A stretch of DNA of 42,282 bases from Sergeia podlipaevii (Eukaryota; Euglenozoa; Kinetoplastea; Trypanosomatida; Trypanosomatidae). The translations under genes were made by a program, and so were the position numbers. Of the stretch, positions 37,643 through 42,282 are shown piece by piece. The DNA lies in assembly GCA_030849805.1 (NCBI GenBank), contig JASANZ010002075.1, positions 1-42,282 on the forward strand. The letters are read 5' to 3'. Position 1 is the first letter of the stretch. Every line of letters starts with the position of its first letter. Below the pieces are notes generated by a model. The model made no database searches. It was not told the origin of the DNA and saw nothing but the letters and a program-made list of their open reading frames with translations.

Positions 37643-39085
37643 CTACCAGCCACTCCACTTCGCGTCACTATTTCCATCACAACGCGGCGGTAATGTTATC
37701 TCGCAGAGTTGAGGCTCACCCACTCGGTTGTACGTGCACACCCAAACTGTTCGGTGCGGACAGGGCACATGCACTGCCTTCTCTACAGGAGCTCCACCAA
37801 AAAAGAAGAGAACACTGCGAAGAACTGCCTGATGTGCCACGACAAGAACGCATTGCCTCATGTTGCTCAAGCACATCAGTAAAGGCGTCAAGCGGCGCAC
37901 GAGATCACGATATGATTCACCATTGGGATAACGAAAGCCGACCTTATCGGTGTGTCTGAAAGACTGTATATATGGATAGATCAGTTTCACCTCTTCGTTT
38001 GTCATGTCCTCGCAAATGCCAGCGTGAATCTCGTTTAGAGACTTATAAACCTTCGCTTGGCCACCACTAAGCACGTCAGCCGAGGGCTGTGCGGTGTGCC
38101 TCGTGCGGCGCAGTTGACTGCACCACACTTCAAACCCTACATGTGCATCCCACTCGCTATCGCGCTGCGCAAAAAGAAAAGTGTTGCTTCTCACCTGCTC
38201 CTCGAAAAAGTGAGCGATGGCAGCAGCATCAGAGCGGCCTGACTCTGTCAGCTCAGGATCACCGCCTAGACGGTCCTCTAAGTTGTATTCGGACTGACCA
38301 TGACGAGTGAAGAAGATGGGAGCAAAGGATTGCATTGTGGCCAGTGGGTCGCCTTCAGAAGGCTCGTGTAGAAAGACGTGGTGAATAGAATCGAGAATAT
38401 TATTCAAGAAGCTTGTTATGCTTGAGCACACGACGCTGCCACGGCATCGCGAAGCTTTAAAACTCTTCTGCCTTAAGTTAATGTCAATAAATCCACAACT
38501 TCCACCGCAGCTGTGATGCCTTGTCCAGTCCTCCCCAAACCAAATGTGCCTCACAAGAAATTGCCGATTGCTTGGGAGACATAGATGAAACTGCTGCACA
38601 GAAGCATCAGATTCGCAGTCTGCATATAAAATAGAGACGGGCGTAGCCGCGAAACCTAGAACAGGATCAGAGTCAAAATACTGTATAGATGAATGCACGC
38701 ACCGGCGAACATGAGATAACCACTCATCACGCTCGCTCTCATATCGGGGCATGCGATGCTCGTTGAAATTTTTTTCGCAGACAAAAAGTTTGGCGCTTTC
38801 ACCACCCCATTTGAGATAATGGAGCAGGCGAGTGCAGAAGAAGCGAGCCGCCACACTGCACTCTTCACTTGCACTTACGACAATAACAATAGGGCAGGTA
38901 GAGTTTGAAAACCTATAATTTCCTATAGAAGAGCATGCACCGTCCAACGGTGCAGTGTCCAGAATGCTTGGCGGAACAACTACCTCGGCCTGCGATGTAC
39001 TACAGTGCCCTTTGAATGTGCGAAAATCCAAACTATTGCGGCTAAGCCCCTCATCATACTGCAAGATTGACTGGAGAGGGATCAT
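37643..39085 (-). CDS. PFKFB-like: degenerate 6PF2K domain plus fructose-2,6-bisphosphatase domain
   Basis: A 480-aa protein laid out like 6-phosphofructo-2-kinase/fructose-2,6-bisphosphatase. The C-terminal half is a histidine phosphatase: FFTRHGQSEYNLEDRLGGDP (258-277) with His262, SQLRRTRHTA (323-332), SLNEIHAGICEDMT (349-362) with Glu353, FRYPNGESYRDLVRRL (384-399) and VLVVAHQAVLR (413-423) with His418. The N-terminal half aligns with the kinase (PIVIVVSASEECSVAARFF... HYLKWGGESAKLF at 65-101), but the P-loop GLPARGKT is replaced by SASEECSV, so ATP binding is lost. The expected role is only to degrade fructose-2,6-bisphosphate, which activates pyruvate kinase in trypanosomatids. Start ATG 39085 follows AG 39104-39103 by 17 bases. 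Confidence 0.87.
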   Translation of the reverse strand: MIPLQSILQYDEGLSRNSLDFRTFKGHCSTSQAEVVVPPSILDTAPLDGACSSIGNYRFSNSTCPIVIVVSASEECSVAARFFCTRLLHYLKWGGESAKLFVCEKNFNEHRMPRYESERDEWLSHVRRCVHSSIQYFDSDPVLGFAATPVSILYADCESDASVQQFHLCLPSNRQFLVRHIWFGEDWTRHHSCGGSCGFIDINLRQKSFKASRCRGSVVCSSITSFLNNILDSIHHVFLHEPSEGDPLATMQSFAPIFFTRHGQSEYNLEDRLGGDPELTESGRSDAAAIAHFFEEQVRSNTFLFAQRDSEWDAHVGFEVWCSQLRRTRHTAQPSADVLSGGQAKVYKSLNEIHAGICEDMTNEEVKLIYPYIQSFRHTDKVGFRYPNGESYRDLVRRLTPLLMCLSNMRQCVLVVAHQAVLRSVLFFFGGAPVEKAVHVPCPHRTVWVCTYNRVGEPQLCEITLPPRCDGNSDAKWSGW

Positions 39086-39457
39086 TCACTGTAGGTGTGA
39101 CTCTACAAAGTATAGTATTAGGTACATACATCAATCAGAAAAAAAAAAGATACAAAGGAAAAGAAGGAAAAGATAAGTCAGTAGCCGCCAAAGAAAAAAA
39201 AAAGAGGAATACGCGTGCATATTAAGCGGGAGGAAAAAGAGAGAAAAGGGGGGCATGCAACAAAAATTCATCTAAATGTATAAGATTCAGTAAATTGAGA
39301 CGAAAACACAAACATCATCTCGTTGACATAATCGTCGCTGTTGTTGTTGTTGGTTAATCAAAAAGCGCAAGAGAGTACAACACACCAGGTATAGCGTATT
39401 CCAATTGTTTCATAACAGAAAAGTTAGAACTCTGAATTTCGTTGGCCCGCCCAGTAA
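39086..39457. other. Spacer with GTT repeat
   Basis: A10 run at 39139-39148 is the splice tract of the PFKFB-like gene, and a second A-rich run lies at 39193-39203. A (TTG)n run at about 39338-39353 is in the neighbouring 3' UTR. No gene seen. Confidence 0.7.
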
Positions 39458-40312
39458 TCAACCAGGAGATGAGGTCTGCTGTACGGTAGCAACCTTTGCC
39501 TCACGCGCATCCTCCGCCTTCATCTGAGCAATGATATCTGCCTGCTGCTTCATAAGTTGTGCACGGCGTGCCGCAGTCATCGACACCGGACCACGCTTAC
39601 CGCGAAAACTATTTCGCCCAATTTGCCCTGATTTCTCAAGAAAATACCTGGGCAGCAGACGAACACACACGACCAGAACGAGCATCACTAACGGAGCACG
39701 AAGCCCTCCAGAGCTATCAGCGCTCTTCGCCGGTTCTCTTTGTCGTCGAAGTTCAACCATAATGCTGCACTGTTCTCCAACCAAGCTACTGCTGAGAACA
39801 GCACGCAATATTATTTGATCTTTGCCAGTCCTATGCGCCTGTGTCGTGTGAAGAAACAGTGTCTGCGGTTCGCCCAACGGAGCGGCTGTGTTAATCATCT
39901 CTATTGGTGGGCTAAATTCACTACGAATGAGAAATCCTTGCGCATCGCCTCTTAATGAACTGTGGCGACCAAACACTGAAGCACTATCATTAATCCCAAA
40001 CTTTATATGCACAGGCGTTTCCACTCTATACATGCATACGTCTTTACTTTCTGGAGTCGTCTCGGATGGCACCAGATGAAGAGCACGAGCAACTGCATCC
40101 AGTCCTCTCTGAAATGACCCCACCGAGCGCTGGCGCACCTTCAGCCCTTCCCTTGTGACTAGCACAGTCAAACTGGGAGAAATTGGCTGACTTTTTGCAA
40201 CTAAGACACTTCCATCCCATTCTCCTTCTTCAATCATGAGCGTAGCTGTTGCTGTGCACATCACTGCTACACAAACCAGCATAACAGCAGACAGCTTCAT
40301 TGAGAGCAGCAT
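39458..40312 (-). CDS. Type I membrane protein, unknown function
   Basis: A 284-aa protein. The start at 40312 (MLLSMKLSAVMLVCVAVMCT) is the first ATG after AG 40353-40352 and opens with a signal peptide (about 1-22). A lumenal domain of about 180 residues follows, with two Cys (93 and 182) that could pair. One membrane segment (about 205-224, LRAPLVMLVLVVCVRLLPRYF) leads into a basic, helical cytosolic tail of about 60 residues. The layout (signal, lumenal beta-rich domain with two Cys, single helix near the C-terminus) is like ER membrane complex subunit 10, but sequence similarity is too weak to claim. Secretory-pathway location is inferred from topology. Confidence 0.8.
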   Translation of the reverse strand: MLLSMKLSAVMLVCVAVMCTATATLMIEEGEWDGSVLVAKSQPISPSLTVLVTREGLKVRQRSVGSFQRGLDAVARALHLVPSETTPESKDVCMYRVETPVHIKFGINDSASVFGRHSSLRGDAQGFLIRSEFSPPIEMINTAAPLGEPQTLFLHTTQAHRTGKDQIILRAVLSSSLVGEQCSIMVELRRQREPAKSADSSGGLRAPLVMLVLVVCVRLLPRYFLEKSGQIGRNSFRGKRGPVSMTAARRAQLMKQQADIIAQMKAEDAREAKVATVQQTSSPG

Positions 40313-41143
40313 CGCTTTCCACTCTCCTCCGCGCCACCTATTCCTTCGTTGCTTAATCCAAAAAAAAAAAAAGATAAAAGAAAGAAAAACAACCACAGTA
40401 AATAAGTTTGAGAAAAATATGTTTTAAAATTATAATTACGATACATGTTTGCAAAGGAAGTGACTCTTAAAACAAACAGATATTCCGTCGCAATGTGCTA
40501 GCTTTTTGTTTACCAGCTTGTATCAATCAGTAAAGAAATCAGTAAAGAAATGTGATACAACAATCAAAAAAAAAAAAAAAACGATAATAAAAATCTAGCA
40601 ATGACAGCATTTCGTCCACCATAAACCAATCCAACGAAACATCTTCCAGTGTCTGTGCTTCAATGCATAAAGAGGGCTCCTCTCTCTCCATCTACCTTCA
40701 CTGCACCACCGGATTGCAGCCAACGGTGTAATGTTGAATATGCAAAAATACAATTATTGCTACTCAGTAAACACTTGTACAATAGCCTAAACACCGGAAG
40801 CAAGAAGCTCGATACTACATACGGAGATCCAAAGCATCGCAATGAATGGGAAAAGTTTAAAAATAATAATCGTCAAACAAACAAACAAAATCATGCTATA
40901 AAGACAATTGTCATCCTCTCAGCACGATGACGAATAGCGCCTGCCCACCCCAGTCTGTAAACCACTGTAAAAGCTAACGTGGCGAAATAAACGAAATTCG
41001 AGAAGAAAGCTACCCCTTAGAGCGGCACCATCCCGACGACGCAAACAACCACTAAAGAAAAAGAATCATAGCATGATATAGTTATAAGAGCAAAAAAAGA
41101 AAAAAAAAGTCGCAATACCATTCACTAAGGAGCCATCCAACGG
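40313..41143. other. Spacer left of the last gene
   Basis: 831 bases of AT-rich sequence with the A13 tract and an A16 run at 40566-40581. Plus-strand frames near 40650-40930 lack domain features or splice context. It is probably the 3' UTR of the small cysteine-containing protein gene. No gene seen. Confidence 0.65.
40360..40372 (-). promoter_or_regulatory. Polypyrimidine tract upstream of the type I membrane protein gene
   Basis: Thirteen T on the minus strand, AG at 40353-40352, and no ATG before 40312. This decides the start of the gene. Confidence 0.65.
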
Positions 41144-41608
41144 CTACCTTTTCTTATTAAAGATATTTTGCTGAAGCACCTCATCAATTTTACCCTCCCT
41201 CGATTCCATTTCCAGCTCGCGTTGATGTCGCCACACCCGCATCTTCAGCCCATCCTCTTCAGCAACACGTCTCACCTCATTTTGGTCGTATGGATACGTT
41301 TCCCACATACCACAGCGCATCATCTTGCTGCGGTATCTCTCGACATAATACATCACCTCACTACGTCCAAGTCGGTGATAGCTATCGACTGGCACTTCCC
41401 CTTCCTCAGACCGCGCACAACGCCATAGTAATTGAAGTAAGTTGATTTGAACAGTCAGGCAATCCAGACTAGAGCAAGACTTCAACCAATCCTGAAATCG
41501 ATCGTCACATCGCCACGGCCGCATCCCATAATAAATGCTCCTCCCGGTAACTGGATTTAGCGACTCACACTCTTCGCTAACACGACTATAATGTGGAGTT
41601 TTCTCCAT
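41144..41608 (-). CDS. Small conserved-looking protein with four spaced cysteines
   Basis: A 154-aa protein starting at ATG 41608 (MEKTPHYSRV); the frame runs upstream without ATG. The core RPWRCDDRFQDWLKSCSSLDC and the following helix LTVQINLLQLLWRC place Cys at 34, 45, 50 and 64. The second half is charged and helical with many Tyr, Met and Arg, ending NIFNKKR. The codon content is that of a real gene, and the P-W-R-C-D-x-R-F-x-x-W core is reminiscent of small mitochondrial or assembly proteins. I do not recognise the family and cannot assign a function. Cys spacing does not fit the twin CX9C pattern. Confidence 0.65.
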   Translation of the reverse strand: MEKTPHYSRVSEECESLNPVTGRSIYYGMRPWRCDDRFQDWLKSCSSLDCLTVQINLLQLLWRCARSEEGEVPVDSYHRLGRSEVMYYVERYRSKMMRCGMWETYPYDQNEVRRVAEEDGLKMRVWRHQRELEMESREGKIDEVLQQNIFNKKR

Positions 41609-42282
41609 ACATAAATCTATACCTATGTGCAATGAAACTTTTCAAAAAAAATATATATACATAAAAAATGAGCGAAAAATTAAGTAAACACATGACATTC
41701 ACGTACTATCAACAAATGCAACAAAACACAGCCACCCAAAGCGCAGCGACAATCCCACCCAAGCAACAACCTTTAAGCAATCCAACTAATAGAGCCAATT
41801 GTAATCCATCATATCTTCAATATCATCTACCACCAGTCCTAAATACGCACACACATCTCCCCCAAACGCACACATTATAGGCATTGCTGCAATCGATACA
41901 GAAGAATCCCCCAACTATATCAGCGCATGCGCGTGTAGAGATCGGTATACCGTCTTCACTCAATTACCACTATTAACGCAGTTCCACACACTCCCCTCAG
42001 GTATAAAAAAAGAAAAAAGAAATCTCGGACAAAAGAAGAGAATAAGGATAGCTCCAGAAGAAAAAAAAATCTGACACAATCGACCCCGTACACGCATCGA
42101 GGCGCCAAAGAAACACGCAATTCCTGACGAGTGTCGTTGTACAAGCTTACAATATTATAGGATTATAAGAGAAAAACTCGTGCCCATATTCAAAAAAAAG
42201 GTATGAAGCACAGTCAACCATAGCTGCGCATAGCCACGTCATAGAAAACAGGCGCTCCCACTTACAGCTTATCCTGGAACTG
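41609..42282. other. Right-edge spacer, G-poor on the plus strand
   Basis: Contains the A-rich splice region of the last gene (A8 near 41644-41651). A stretch at 41680-41880 has about 9% G and about 30% C on the plus strand by hand count. A 70-codon plus-strand frame at 41668-41880 is rich in Gln, Thr, Pro and Asn, looks compositional, and lacks an upstream pyrimidine tract. No gene is accepted. Confidence 0.6.

Noticed and set aside
4465..41608. Functional operon logic between neighbouring genes
   Set aside because: Kinetoplastid arrays mix unrelated functions; nothing in these gene pairs supports a shared pathway.
41668..41880. 70-codon plus-strand frame rich in Gln, Thr and Pro
   Set aside because: Explained by the local G-poor, C/A-rich composition; no pyrimidine tract upstream.
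1..42282. tRNA, rRNA, snoRNA or CRISPR features
   Set aside because: No B-box-like GGTTCRANNCC with matching cloverleaf, no rRNA signature and no regularly spaced repeats were seen; a tRNAscan run would be decisive.

Overview
The window looks like nuclear DNA of a kinetoplastid, most likely genus Trypanosoma. All twenty recognisable cellular genes from about 4.4 kb to 41.6 kb lie on the minus strand. They are intronless and separated by AT-rich spacers of roughly 370-1,280 bases. Most start codons are preceded on the coding strand by a long poly-T or polypyrimidine tract followed by an AG, the layout expected for spliced-leader trans-splicing of a polycistronic transcription unit. The species cannot be fixed from this sequence alone.

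Left end (1-4.4 kb): bases 1 to about 2,110 are GC-rich and carry part of a retroelement of the tyrosine-recombinase class (DIRS/VIPER/TATE type). It has a recombinase frame broken by one TAG and a reverse transcriptase frame that runs off the left edge. No gag-like frame is seen upstream. Then comes about 1 kb of gene-poor sequence with one weak plus-strand secreted mini-ORF and a G6C/GC6 hairpin. A 1.2 kb AT-rich zone follows in which the pyrimidine-rich strand switches, a candidate end of the minus-strand transcription unit.

Middle (4.4-25.5 kb), listed left to right although transcription runs right to left: a leucine-rich-repeat protein; a rhodanese-methyltransferase fusion without the rhodanese cysteine; a probable dual-acylated MGC protein; N-acetylglucosamine-6-phosphate deacetylase with a glycosomal-type C-terminus; a PUF RNA-binding protein whose last repeats predict UGUA recognition; an AraB-type ribulokinase; a SAP-domain acidic protein; a short STI1-like TPR co-chaperone; a PP2A leucine carboxyl methyltransferase; an alpha/beta hydrolase; and an exportin-4-like karyopherin.

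Right part (25.5-42.3 kb): REV1 translesion polymerase, overlapped at its start by a short ORF with its own near-ideal splice acceptor; a 982-aa coiled-coil protein; a monofunctional cap guanine-N7 methyltransferase; a UBA/PUB protein of the p97 adaptor type; a SCY1-like pseudokinase with HEAT-like repeats; a PFKFB-related protein with a live-looking bisphosphatase and a dead kinase domain; a type I membrane protein; and a small cysteine-containing protein.

The genes do not form one pathway, as is usual for kinetoplastid clusters, where co-transcription does not imply shared function. The points most worth following are the REV1/short-ORF overlap, the broken retroelement, and three proteins that have lost catalytic residues (rhodanese, 6PF2K and SCYL domains).
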